A stretch of 64,000 nt of DNA from Gelatiniphilus marinus (GTDB taxonomy: Bacteria > Bacteroidota > Bacteroidia > Flavobacteriales > Flavobacteriaceae): the NCBI RefSeq assembly GCF_042678305.1, contig NZ_JBHUDT010000008.1; one strand, 5' to 3'. Shown here piece by piece: positions 1-8,816 of the stretch; the stretch's first letter is position 1, and each line of letters opens with the position of its first letter. Under the pieces are notes generated by a model that saw only the letters and a program-made list of their open reading frames with translations, was not told the origin of the DNA and searched no databases. The translations under genes and the position numbers were made by a program.

Positions 1-2
1 GA

Positions 3-1262
3 ACTAAAAATAAGGGGTTTCGAGGAATCGGACGCCTTGGTGGGCTTGCTTATGCAGATAAACTAATTTTTGAAACAAGTTTTGAAGGTGAAGACGTCAA
101 GACCTACCTAACTTGGAATGCCCAAGAATTAAAATCAATAATTAATAATCGTAGTACAAAAGAAGACGCAACAAAAGTAATAGACCAAGTAACCTCTTTT
201 AGCGAAGAAAAAGAAACGAGCGGAGCTCATTACTTTAAAGTGACTTTAGAGGGTGTAAACAACAAAGCCCTTTTAGATAAGGATGATATTTATAATTACC
301 TAACGATGGTTGCGCCAGTGCCATATAATAAAGGTTTCTTCTTCAAAGACAGGATATATACTAAGGCTGAAGGACTCAATTTCAATATTGACGAGTACCT
401 TATCTACGTTAATAAAAATCAGATTTTGAAGTCATACACTATGAGTATCTATTCAGGGGATGTTCATAATAAGAAAAAAATTGATGAGATACACGATATT
501 GAAACCTATGAGATAAGGAACTCTCAGGGTCAACTTTTGGCTTGGGGCTGGTACGCTATATCAAATTTCACTAAAGTTCTACCGTCCGTTAATGCAGCTC
601 GCTGTTTAAGATTGAGAAAAGGCAACATTCAAATCGGATTGGAAGATGCGCTATCTAAACTTTTTAAGGAGTCCAGAGGAACCAAATATTTCTTTGGAGA
701 AGTCCACGCCGTAAGCCCTGAACTCATTCCAAATTCTCGACGAGATTATTTTACAGAGAATAAGGCATTGAAAGAGTTTGAAAAGCACCTGAAGATTAAG
801 TTTTCAGATTTACACAAACTTTACCATTTTTCTTCTGAAATTAGAAATAATCAGAAAAGAATAGATGATTTTAACGCATCAAATAAAGCCTTTGAAAAAC
901 AGTCTAAAAATGGTGGTTTCACGGACGAAAAAGAAAAAGCGGACTTTATTGAAAAGTTAGAGCAGTTAAAAGAAAAAGCGGAAAGCGCACAAGAAAAGCT
1001 TCAAAAAGCAAAAGAGAAAATTACTTCTACTGACACTTCAAAATCTAAAGTTTTTGAAAATGTTGTAAAAGCAAAAAACAAGGACGTAACTAAGGTCAAA
1101 ATTAAAGACAACGGTAAAACAAAATTTATTACCGATGATATAACCGCTTTGAGCCGAAAAGATAGGAAATTGGTTTCTAAGATTTTTGGTGTTGTGGATA
1201 CAGTTTTAACACCAGATTTGGCATCATTGCTAAAAGAAAAAATAAAAGAAGAGCTGCAATGA
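3..1262 (+). CDS. GHKL/Hsp90-like ATPase, 5' partial (paralogue 1)
   Basis: The reading frame is open from base 3, so the true start lies left of the window. Alignment by eye with the gene at 3543 suggests roughly 100 N-terminal residues are missing, including the N-box and G1 box. What remains begins with the G2-type ATP-lid motif GFRGIGRLGGL, followed by the middle domain and a Lys/Glu-rich coiled-coil-like stretch (about bases 830-1060). It is a diverged paralogue of the 3543 gene; for example APVPYNKGF in one matches APVPFRKDF in the other. GHKL proteins with this lid use ATP-driven dimerisation. Its stop overlaps the next start (ATGA). Role is inferred to be in a defence-like complex; it is not the HtpG chaperone. 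Confidence 0.85.
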   Translation, partial: TKNKGFRGIGRLGGLAYADKLIFETSFEGEDVKTYLTWNAQELKSIINNRSTKEDATKVIDQVTSFSEEKETSGAHYFKVTLEGVNNKALLDKDDIYNYLTMVAPVPYNKGFFFKDRIYTKAEGLNFNIDEYLIYVNKNQILKSYTMSIYSGDVHNKKKIDEIHDIETYEIRNSQGQLLAWGWYAISNFTKVLPSVNAARCLRLRKGNIQIGLEDALSKLFKESRGTKYFFGEVHAVSPELIPNSRRDYFTENKALKEFEKHLKIKFSDLHKLYHFSSEIRNNQKRIDDFNASNKAFEKQSKNGGFTDEKEKADFIEKLEQLKEKAESAQEKLQKAKEKITSTDTSKSKVFENVVKAKNKDVTKVKIKDNGKTKFITDDITALSRKDRKLVSKIFGVVDTVLTPDLASLLKEKIKEELQ

Positions 1263-2680
1263 AAATATCAATTGAGAATTTTAAATCCATTCACAAAGTA
1301 CAAGGTTTTGAGATAAAACCGTTGACAATTTTATCAGGTGTTAATAGTGCCGGTAAGTCTTCATTTTTCCAAATCTTATTGTTGCTAAAACACTCAATTG
1401 AACAGAAGTCTCAGAATAGACCTCTCGATTTAAGTGGAGGGCTATACGAAACATCGAGTTTCAATGATTTAATATATAATCACGATGCTGAAGAAAACAT
1501 TAAAATTTCCTTTTTGTTTTCAAAACAAGAGTATCAAAGTTTAGATGATAGAAAAACGACTAAATTTTTTGATTCTTTAGGTGAGTATAGTTGTGAAATA
1601 GATGTTCATTTTTCTATAAGTAGTGATAAGATAATAATTTCTCTATTTCAGATTGAGTTTCAGTTTGATGAGGATACAAACAAATATATTCGCTTTTATC
1701 AAGATAGGAGTTTGGTTCATAAAATTGAGACAAATACCCCAGCTTTTATTGATGAAAATTTTACTGCCGATATAATATCAGAATTAAATGTAGAATATAA
1801 TTCAATTTTCCCAAATCAAATAAGCTATAAACAAAAGGTTGAAGATGAAGATTTGCAAGGTAGGCAAACCACTCTGACAGAGGAGTTCTATAAGGTGGTA
1901 AATGTAAGCGATACAAAAAAATTAATCAGCAGGTTCTTTGAGTCAATTCATTATATCGGTCCCTCTCGTAAAGAACCTCAAGAGAGTTATACCTTTAAGA
2001 GGGAAAATTTAGATGTTGGTAAATATGGTGAGAACACATCCCAAATACTTAAAGACCAATCAGAAAGACCAATTATATACTTTGTTTTTGAAGAGAATGA
2101 CAAAGGCGAGGTAGAGTATATAAAGAAAGAATCTTCCTTAATTGAAGCCGTAAACTATTGGATAAGCAAAAAATTTGTACTGGCAAAAGAGATATGGTCT
2201 GAGGAAGATGACGGGAAGTATAGAATTTTACTAAAATATGGGAATGACTTGATAGTTAATATTAAGCATGTAGGTTTTGGAATAAGTCAAATACTACCAA
2301 TTATCGTACAAGGGTTATTGATGAATCCAGATAAAATTCTGATGATTGAGCAACCCGAACTGCACCTTCACCCAAAAATTCAAAGCAAACTCTACGATTT
2401 CCTATATAGCCTAACATTATCAAATAAAAAGGTAATAGTTGAAACGCATAGTAGCCATTTTATAACAAGAATGCGCCGTAGAATAGCTGAGGACTTGAGT
2501 AATGAAATGGACGATAAGATAAATTTGACTTTTATAGAAAATTCATTGTTCAGGACATTAGAATTAAACGATTATGGAACAATATTAAATTATTATCCAA
2601 AGGATTTTATTGAGCATCCAAGCAAAGAAATGCGGGCTATTGTGGAAGCTCAAATAAAAAAGAGAAAAATTAATGAGTAA
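1259..2680 (+). CDS. ABC/OLD-like ATPase with DUF3696-type C-terminus
   Basis: A 473-residue AAA/ABC-type ATPase. Walker A is GVNSAGKSS at residues 27-35; an ABC-signature-like GFGISQ lies near residue 340; Walker B is MIEQPELHLHP near 360, followed by a conserved His switch (VETHSSHF). The C-terminus resembles DUF3696, found on Bacterial OLD/AriA-like ATPases. No TOPRIM nuclease domain is visible, so any effector must be another protein. The start overlaps the previous stop by 4 bases and the end overlaps the next gene by 8, so the genes are translationally coupled. Such ATPases commonly act as sensors or motors in phage defence; that role here is inferred. Confidence 0.85.
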   Translation: MKISIENFKSIHKVQGFEIKPLTILSGVNSAGKSSFFQILLLLKHSIEQKSQNRPLDLSGGLYETSSFNDLIYNHDAEENIKISFLFSKQEYQSLDDRKTTKFFDSLGEYSCEIDVHFSISSDKIIISLFQIEFQFDEDTNKYIRFYQDRSLVHKIETNTPAFIDENFTADIISELNVEYNSIFPNQISYKQKVEDEDLQGRQTTLTEEFYKVVNVSDTKKLISRFFESIHYIGPSRKEPQESYTFKRENLDVGKYGENTSQILKDQSERPIIYFVFEENDKGEVEYIKKESSLIEAVNYWISKKFVLAKEIWSEEDDGKYRILLKYGNDLIVNIKHVGFGISQILPIIVQGLLMNPDKILMIEQPELHLHPKIQSKLYDFLYSLTLSNKKVIVETHSSHFITRMRRRIAEDLSNEMDDKINLTFIENSLFRTLELNDYGTILNYYPKDFIEHPSKEMRAIVEAQIKKRKINE

Positions 2681-3539
2681 ACAGAATTATTTGCCGAGCA
2701 TCGACCCATCGTCTATTATTTGGGATAAAGCAAGTTATGAAGGTAATAGGTTGGAATATGGAAGTATTTTATTGTCGCTTTCTAAGTTGATGGACGAAAT
2801 GGAAACATTTACATTTTTATTGAGTGAAGAATTAAAAGAGGAGATGATTTCTAACTTTCCTGCCAACTTATGTGAAGGATTGGAAGGAGACTTATGGGCA
2901 ATTGTACATCAGCTTTACGATTTTTTGTCAAAGATTGGTAGTAATGGCTTTACGAAGAACCAAGATGAAGGTTTAGAATCATTTCCAAATCAGATAAAAG
3001 GTCATTTTAACGAGAGAACTTCTTCAGAAGTAAATTACCTATTGAATTATTATCATTCAGATGATACTGAAAACAAGATTTACTTTTCTTTCGAGAATTT
3101 ATGGAATGATACTAATGAATTGGTAACTAAATCTAAAAACGATAAAACGCATTCGTGCATAATTGTGGATAGGGAAAATAATTTTCAGGATTTCATAGAT
3201 AGTTACGTCCCTAAATTTGAACACAAGGAAAAACACGATATATCAGTATATGGTAATAAAGAAGCTTGGAGAAATAAAGATGTTGATAATGAATTTATTA
3301 GTCAACTCAGCTGTTTGTTGGAAGATGGGTCTAAATCACCTCAAGAAATCTTAGATGAAAGATATGACAAATTCTTTGGTAATTTATCATATTATGGGTA
3401 TGATACTCATAACAAAGTTTACGTGGTTTTTAGAATTTCTGGTGCTGGTACAAATATTTATCACGCCCACGATGAATATGACATTAATTCAATTCCGCAA
3501 GAAGTAAAAAATCATTTTGGAGTTTTTAAGTATTATTAA
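2673..3539 (+). CDS. Unrecognised protein of the defence-like cassette
   Basis: I do not recognise this 288-residue protein. It has no signal peptide or membrane helix, is acidic and rich in aromatic residues, and looks cytosolic. The first 130 residues appear helical. The C-terminal part has alternating hydrophobic strands (KVYVVFRI) followed by a His/Asp/Glu cluster (YHAHDEYD) that could hold a metal or active site, but no known nuclease motif is evident. It overlaps the ATPase gene upstream by 8 bases and ends 3 bases before the second GHKL gene, so it is co-translated with both. It may be the partner or effector of the ATPase; this is a guess from position. Confidence 0.75.
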   Translation: MSKQNYLPSIDPSSIIWDKASYEGNRLEYGSILLSLSKLMDEMETFTFLLSEELKEEMISNFPANLCEGLEGDLWAIVHQLYDFLSKIGSNGFTKNQDEGLESFPNQIKGHFNERTSSEVNYLLNYYHSDDTENKIYFSFENLWNDTNELVTKSKNDKTHSCIIVDRENNFQDFIDSYVPKFEHKEKHDISVYGNKEAWRNKDVDNEFISQLSCLLEDGSKSPQEILDERYDKFFGNLSYYGYDTHNKVYVVFRISGAGTNIYHAHDEYDINSIPQEVKNHFGVFKYY

Positions 3540-3542
3540 AAT

Positions 3543-5060
3543 ATGGAGTTTAAACCGCACATAGGAAAGAACGTTATAGAAACACTCACATTGGGAATGT
3601 ATGAGGATGCAAGATTTATTTATCGGGAGTATGTTCAAAATGCTGCCGACCAAATTGATGTTGCCGTTGAACAAGACATTTTAAAGAGCAAAGAAGAGGG
3701 CTTAATCGACATTCATATCAGCAGAACGGAAAGGTCTATAACAATTTTCGATAATGCTACTGGAATAGAAAACAAGAATGTATATCAATTTTTAGGGGAT
3801 GTTGCAAATTCACAAAAAGACAGAAACAAGAGAAAAGGATTCCGAGGTATCGGAAGATTAGGAGGATTAGGTTACTGCGAAAAATTGGTATTTGAAACGA
3901 GTTATGTCAATGAGGAAGTTAAGAATACGATTACTTTAAATGCTAAAAGCTTAAAAAGAATTATTGAGGACAAAACAGACACATCAGATGCGGCAACGGT
4001 AATCAGGGCAATCACAAGTTTTGAACAGCAAATAGAAAAACCTGAAAAACATTATTTCAAAGTTAGTTTACTTAATGTTACTAATGACTTATTGCTAGAT
4101 GAGTTTCAAGTGCAAAAATACTTGTCAATTGTTGCGCCTGTGCCTTTTAGGAAAGATTTTAAATTCTCAGAAAAAATTTATCAGAATTTCAATAAACGTT
4201 ATATCAAAATTGAAGAGTATGATGTGCAACTAAATCTAAATAATGAAAAACTATTCAAACCATATAAAGATGTAGTGCATAGTAAGACAGGATATAAACC
4301 TGTAGAAATAATAGATGTTGACTTTATTGAGATACTTAACAATGACGGTGAGCTTATTGCATTAGGTTGGTATGGGGTTTCAGATTTGTTAAACTATATA
4401 ATCAACCAAGATGATTATGAAAGAGGATTCAGAATCCGAAACGATAATATTCAGATAGGCTCAGAGAATACATTGAATAGTTTTTTCAAAGAGGATAGAT
4501 TTAATCATCATTTTATAGGAGAGATTCACACTTTCGGATATAATTTCAAGCCAAACGCAAGAAGAGACTATTTTAATGAAAATAAAATAGTAAGTCTTTT
4601 TGAAGAAAAATTAAAGGACGAATTTGCCTCGCTTTATAAGATTGCTCAACAATCCTCTAATATACACAGCTGTATTAAAAAAATTGAGCAGTACAAAAAG
4701 GAGAAAGAAAGTTTTGAGAATACTAACTTCAGAAGTAAAAATGAAGAAGTAAAAAAGAAACGAGCTTTAAAACCAAAGTTTCAGAATGCGCAATCAGCAA
4801 TAGCTACACTTAACGGAATTGCAGTGAAAGCAGAAGAAAACGAAATTCTTAGAAAAATTTATAATCAAAAGGTTGAAGACGAAAATTTATTTGTTGATGA
4901 TATGCCTGATAGTGTTATACAATATGTTAAACCTAAACTATCAAAGTTGTCACAACCAAAAAGGAATTTGGTTTATGAAGTTTTTGAAATTCTGGAAAAA
5001 AACCTTGATATCGATGATGCCGAAAATATCAAAGAAATAATCGCTGAAAAGTATAACTAA
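3543..5060 (+). CDS. GHKL/Hsp90-like ATPase (paralogue 2)
   Basis: Complete 505-residue protein with a GHKL ATP-binding domain at residues 1-190. The N-box is REYVQNAADQ (E29, N33), the G1 box DNATG (70-74) and the G2 lid GFRGIGRLGGL (99-109). The middle region (200-360) matches the truncated gene at the window start, and a charged coiled-coil-like stretch follows at about 370-420. Typical Hsp90 (HtpG) C-terminal dimerisation sequence is not seen, so this is a separate family. It lies 3 bases after the orphan gene and 4 bases before the radical SAM gene. Having two paralogues in one operon suggests a heterodimer or two-step ATPase. Confidence 0.85.
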   Translation: MEFKPHIGKNVIETLTLGMYEDARFIYREYVQNAADQIDVAVEQDILKSKEEGLIDIHISRTERSITIFDNATGIENKNVYQFLGDVANSQKDRNKRKGFRGIGRLGGLGYCEKLVFETSYVNEEVKNTITLNAKSLKRIIEDKTDTSDAATVIRAITSFEQQIEKPEKHYFKVSLLNVTNDLLLDEFQVQKYLSIVAPVPFRKDFKFSEKIYQNFNKRYIKIEEYDVQLNLNNEKLFKPYKDVVHSKTGYKPVEIIDVDFIEILNNDGELIALGWYGVSDLLNYIINQDDYERGFRIRNDNIQIGSENTLNSFFKEDRFNHHFIGEIHTFGYNFKPNARRDYFNENKIVSLFEEKLKDEFASLYKIAQQSSNIHSCIKKIEQYKKEKESFENTNFRSKNEEVKKKRALKPKFQNAQSAIATLNGIAVKAEENEILRKIYNQKVEDENLFVDDMPDSVIQYVKPKLSKLSQPKRNLVYEVFEILEKNLDIDDAENIKEIIAEKYN

Positions 5061-5063
5061 TAA

Positions 5064-7052
5064 ATGCCGAAAAAGAAAAGAAACATACTATTAATAGAAC
5101 CTGGATATAAAAATAAATATCCGCCAATCGGTTTGATGAAAATTGCAACGTATCATAGGATGTTGGGAGACAACGTTGTTTTTTACAAAGGAAACGTAAA
5201 ACAATTCATCTTCAATCAAATTCTAGAAGATTGTTTATTCAAGTTAAATGAGGTCTGCCCTAAAATTGATTGGGGAAAACAAATAGGTGACATTTCAAAA
5301 TACCTAAAGTCTAATCATTCCACAAAGCGTGAGGCACTTTTGCCTAAACCTAAAATGGAGGATGAAAATTTTGAAGAAATAACTGGTCAGGTTCCTTTAG
5401 TTGAGATGTGGCTAAAATATTTTGGAGACTATTTTAAAAATAAAAAACATGAAGATGAGCCCTTATGGGACAGGGTTTATGTGACCACACTTTTTACATT
5501 TTACTGGAAAATTACGGTAGAGGCCATTCACGAAGCGAAAAGCTTAGTAAAGAATGTTAATGAATTGAAAGTTGGCGGTGTTTTGGCTTCTTTGTTAGCT
5601 TCAGAAGTAGAGGAAGAAACAGGAATAAAACCGATGACTGGTATACTGGATAAGCCTGGAATGCTTGATAGGGGCAATTCAATTATTGTTGATGATTTGC
5701 CATTGGATTATTCTATTCTGGACGAGATTGATTATAAATATCCAACTGGGAGTGCATACTTTACCTTTATGACCAAAGGTTGTACCCGGACTTGTGCCTT
5801 TTGTTCTGTGCCCAAACTCGAACCAACGTACAAAGAAAAGATACCTACAAAGGACAAATTTGAGAAGATTAAAGAATTGTATGGAGAACAGCAAAACCTT
5901 CTTTTGATGGATAACAATGTTCTCGCCTCGCCAAAATTTCCTGAGATTATTCAAGATATAAAGGATATGGGCTTCGTCAAGGGCGCTAAATTTATAGAGC
6001 CGAATCAACTTGATATAGCCATTCGAAACTTGAAAAGAGGAGATAACGATATAGCGTATATAAAAAAATGTCATTCCTTATTAAAAGAGTTTTTAAATAA
6101 GAGAGTAAAAGGCGGAACTCAGCAGACTGTTTACGACATCTACGATAAATTTGGTCTTTTAAAAATCGAATCTGTCAGTAAAGAAAATCTGCTTGATGCT
6201 TATATAGAATTAAAGGATTTATTTGAACGATACAGAAATAAGGCACCAAGGAACAGGTATGTAGATTTTAATCAAGGAACGGATGCTCGTTATGTTACCG
6301 ATGAGAATATGAAGCTCATCAGTGAGATACCAATTAACCCTTTAAGAATAGCATTCGATTATTGGGGGCTTAAAAAACAGTATGAAAAGGCTGTAAGATT
6401 GGCAGCAAAATATGGCATTAATAGACTTTCAAACTATTTGCTTTTTAACTTCAAGGATAGACCAGAGGATTTATGGAAAAGAATGCATATCAATATGGAG
6501 CTGTCAGAAGAATTAGATATTCATATTTATTCGTTTCCGATGAAATATATTCCGTTATTCGGTGAAGAAGCGAAACATCGCTCATATATTGGCAAATTCT
6601 GGAATAAGAAATTTATAAGAGCAATACAAAGTATCAGCAATGTGACAAGAGGGATTGTTCCGCCAGAAAGAAGCTTTTTTGAAAAGGCTTTTGGAGCTAC
6701 TGAAGATGAATATTTTGAGATTATGTATATGCCAGAAACATTCATCATATACAGAAAACTTTTTGAAGAAGAGTTGCAATTGACGCCTAAATGGAAGACG
6801 ATTTTCAATGCTATAAAGTCAGACGAAGCTTTATGGGAAGAAGCCAAACCTATTCTTGAAAGCAGTGAATTCTCAAATATTGAAAGTGAAACTGACAATC
6901 AAGTTTTACTCAATTTCTTCGAATTTTATAAAATCAAGAGAGAAGATGTGAAGAAGAGCGATAAGGAATATACCAGATTGAAGAATAAATTTGACCATTT
7001 AATTAAGTCTGACCAATTTATTGATTTGACTTTGACATATGATTACGAATAA
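5064..7052 (+). CDS. B12-binding-type radical SAM protein
   Basis: A 662-residue radical SAM enzyme. The N-terminus (IEPGYKNKYPPIGLMKIA) looks like the start of a cobalamin-binding Rossmann domain of class B radical SAM proteins. The [4Fe-4S] motif CX3CX2C is C240, C244, C247 (GCTRTCAFCSVP), followed by a LMDNN motif typical of the barrel. The N-terminal region is much longer than a plain B12 domain, with an insert around residues 50-150 that I cannot assign. The canonical B12-binding DXHXXG is not visible, so cobalamin use is uncertain. The start is 4 bases after the GHKL stop; the end abuts the next ATG. Substrate unknown. Confidence 0.85.
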   Translation: MPKKKRNILLIEPGYKNKYPPIGLMKIATYHRMLGDNVVFYKGNVKQFIFNQILEDCLFKLNEVCPKIDWGKQIGDISKYLKSNHSTKREALLPKPKMEDENFEEITGQVPLVEMWLKYFGDYFKNKKHEDEPLWDRVYVTTLFTFYWKITVEAIHEAKSLVKNVNELKVGGVLASLLASEVEEETGIKPMTGILDKPGMLDRGNSIIVDDLPLDYSILDEIDYKYPTGSAYFTFMTKGCTRTCAFCSVPKLEPTYKEKIPTKDKFEKIKELYGEQQNLLLMDNNVLASPKFPEIIQDIKDMGFVKGAKFIEPNQLDIAIRNLKRGDNDIAYIKKCHSLLKEFLNKRVKGGTQQTVYDIYDKFGLLKIESVSKENLLDAYIELKDLFERYRNKAPRNRYVDFNQGTDARYVTDENMKLISEIPINPLRIAFDYWGLKKQYEKAVRLAAKYGINRLSNYLLFNFKDRPEDLWKRMHINMELSEELDIHIYSFPMKYIPLFGEEAKHRSYIGKFWNKKFIRAIQSISNVTRGIVPPERSFFEKAFGATEDEYFEIMYMPETFIIYRKLFEEELQLTPKWKTIFNAIKSDEALWEEAKPILESSEFSNIESETDNQVLLNFFEFYKIKREDVKKSDKEYTRLKNKFDHLIKSDQFIDLTLTYDYE

Positions 7053-8432
7053 ATGCCAGAAACAAACCGTATAGAATGCAAACGTGAACTGTCCGATGGG
7101 CTTGAAAAAGAGGTTATTGCTTTTTTGAATTATCGCGAAGGAGGCATTCTATACATAGGTATTGATAAAGAAGGGAACACTTATGGTTTGGTAGATGCTG
7201 ATGGTGACCAATTAAAAATCAAGGATAGACTCAAAAATAATATCCGTCCTTCAGCACTTGGTTTGTTCGATATTGTGAGTGAAGAAAGGGACAACAAGAA
7301 CATCCTAAAAATCATTGTGGCCAGCGGTCCAGAAAAACCATATCATCTTAAAAAATACGGGATGAGTGAAAAGGGTTGTTTCATTCGTTTGGGTTCATCA
7401 GCTGAACCAATGCCACAAAAAATGATTGACGAGCTCTTTGCCAAACGTACCCGAAATTCCATCAGCAAAATTAAAGCGGGTCGGCAGGATTTAAGCTTTA
7501 GCCAGTTAAAGATTTACTACGAAGAATCTGGATATTCACTTGGCAAAACATTTTCAAAGAATTTGGAATTACTAACCGAAGATGGTGCTTTCAATTATGC
7601 CGCCTATCTTTTGGCAGATAAAAACAATACCTCTATCAAGGTTGCTAAGTATTCTGGCACAACTAGAACAGACTTGATAGAAAGCAACGAATACGGTCAC
7701 GAATGTTTGGTAAAAGCTACTAAACAGGTAATTGATAAAATTGCCGTAGAAAATAGAACTACAACAAAAATTACATCGAAAGAAAGGCAACAGACTAGTC
7801 TCTGGAATCCCATTGCATTGCGAGAGGCTATCATCAATGCCTTTGTGCATAATGATTATACAAATGAGATTACTCCAAAGTTTGAAATCTTTACCGATAG
7901 AATTGAAATCACATCGGCTGGCGGTCTTCCGGAAGGGTTGAGTAAGCAAGAATTTTTCGAGGGCTTTTCAGTTCCACGTAATAAGGAACTGATGCGTATT
8001 TTTAAAGATTTAGAATTAGTAGAACAATTAGGTTCTGGTATTCCTCGTATTTTAGGACATTATGGAAAAGAAAGTTTTAGTTTTTCCGATAATTTTCTAA
8101 GAATGACTTTTGCTGTTAAAGAAGAAACTAATGAAACTGCTGTTAAAGTTGATGATGAAGAAGCTATTCAAAAAGGTGGTGTAATAGGTGGTGTAATAGG
8201 TAGTGCAAAAGGTGGTGCAATTGATGCTACTGAAACTCTTACTAAAAGACAAAAAGAAGTACTTAAACTAATTGCTGCTAATCCTTCAATAACATATAAT
8301 GATATAGCCGAAGCTTTAGGTATTAATGAATCTGCCGTAGGAAAGCATATTACAGCAATAAAGAATAAAGGATTTTTAGTACGTCACGGAGATACTAGAG
8401 GTTATTGGGAAATTAACCTTGAGAAAAATTAA
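7053..8432 (+). CDS. AlbA/RecG-like ATP-binding protein with C-terminal winged helix
   Basis: A 459-residue protein. The N-terminal Schlafen AlbA_2 domain (about 1-110) has the RIECKRE and GGILYIGIDKEG signatures. A HATPase_c_4 region at about 250-355 carries LREAIINAFVHNDY and EQLGSGIPRI. A Gly-rich linker built from 12-bp repeats follows at about 375-390. A winged helix-turn-helix ends the protein (TKRQKEVLKLI, YNDIAEALGINESAVGKHI). Proteins of this layout are usually annotated as transcriptional regulators. The ATG follows the radical SAM stop with no gap, so it is in the same operon. It may be the cassette's regulator or a third ATP-binding component. Confidence 0.85.
   Translation: MPETNRIECKRELSDGLEKEVIAFLNYREGGILYIGIDKEGNTYGLVDADGDQLKIKDRLKNNIRPSALGLFDIVSEERDNKNILKIIVASGPEKPYHLKKYGMSEKGCFIRLGSSAEPMPQKMIDELFAKRTRNSISKIKAGRQDLSFSQLKIYYEESGYSLGKTFSKNLELLTEDGAFNYAAYLLADKNNTSIKVAKYSGTTRTDLIESNEYGHECLVKATKQVIDKIAVENRTTTKITSKERQQTSLWNPIALREAIINAFVHNDYTNEITPKFEIFTDRIEITSAGGLPEGLSKQEFFEGFSVPRNKELMRIFKDLELVEQLGSGIPRILGHYGKESFSFSDNFLRMTFAVKEETNETAVKVDDEEAIQKGGVIGGVIGSAKGGAIDATETLTKRQKEVLKLIAANPSITYNDIAEALGINESAVGKHITAIKNKGFLVRHGDTRGYWEINLEKN
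8175..8222 (+). repeat. Four 12-bp in-frame tandem repeats
   Basis: Units start at 8175, 8187, 8199 and 8211. The first two are identical (GGTGGTGTAATA) and the last two diverged. They encode GGVI, GGVI, GSAK, GGAI, forming the flexible linker between the ATPase-like region and the winged helix. Copy changes would stay in frame. Confidence 0.85.
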
Positions 8433-8446
8433 ATTAAAACTTCTTT

Positions 8447-8809
8447 TTAAAAAGGCCCTTTTTCCCTCGGACCTTTACTAGTCACTTTCCATTGGTCATT
8501 TTCTTTAACGAGTTTAAAGATGCCCGACTTTCCATCAAAAGACGTTTTATATTTTACCCAGGCAATTTCGCCTTCAATAGCCTCATCCAAAATTTCTACT
8601 TCGATTTCTTTGTCTGACTCTGGAAGCATATTTTGAACGGTAATCAAACTAGCATATCCATCTGATGTTGTATGCTTTTTTAGAGCTGACTCATCTTTTG
8701 TGAAAAAACTTTTAGCAACAGTTTGTGCTGTTTCGGTGTGTGACATATTATTATTTCCAGCGCAGGAAATAAATAGAAGTACGATTGAGCAAATGAGTAA
8801 TCTTTTCAT
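8447..8809 (-). CDS. Small lipoprotein, DUF4878-like
   Basis: A 120-residue protein with a lipoprotein signal (LLFISCAG, lipobox Cys at about residue 16) and an NTF2/SnoaL-like fold suggested by the pattern AKSFFTKDESALKKHT and a C-terminal DNDQWK-type ending (ENDQWKVTSKGP). This matches DUF4878-like lipoproteins. It is the last gene of the minus-strand tra operon, 7 bases after traN. The 14-base gap to the convergent cassette gene leaves little room for a terminator. It may be an envelope accessory or entry-exclusion-like protein of the element, which is inference only. Confidence 0.7.
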   Translation of the reverse strand: MKRLLICSIVLLFISCAGNNNMSHTETAQTVAKSFFTKDESALKKHTTSDGYASLITVQNMLPESDKEIEVEILDEAIEGEIAWVKYKTSFDGKSGIFKLVKENDQWKVTSKGPREKGPF

Positions 8810-8816
8810 AATATTA

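Noticed and set aside
3543..5060. Annotation as the housekeeping chaperone HtpG
   Set aside because: The N-terminal GHKL motifs are similar, but the length, middle domain and missing C-terminal dimerisation region do not fit HtpG, and it occurs as two paralogues in an accessory operon.
6527..6898. Minus-strand frame inside the radical SAM gene
   Set aside because: Shadow of a well-supported coding region; no start signal or homology visible.
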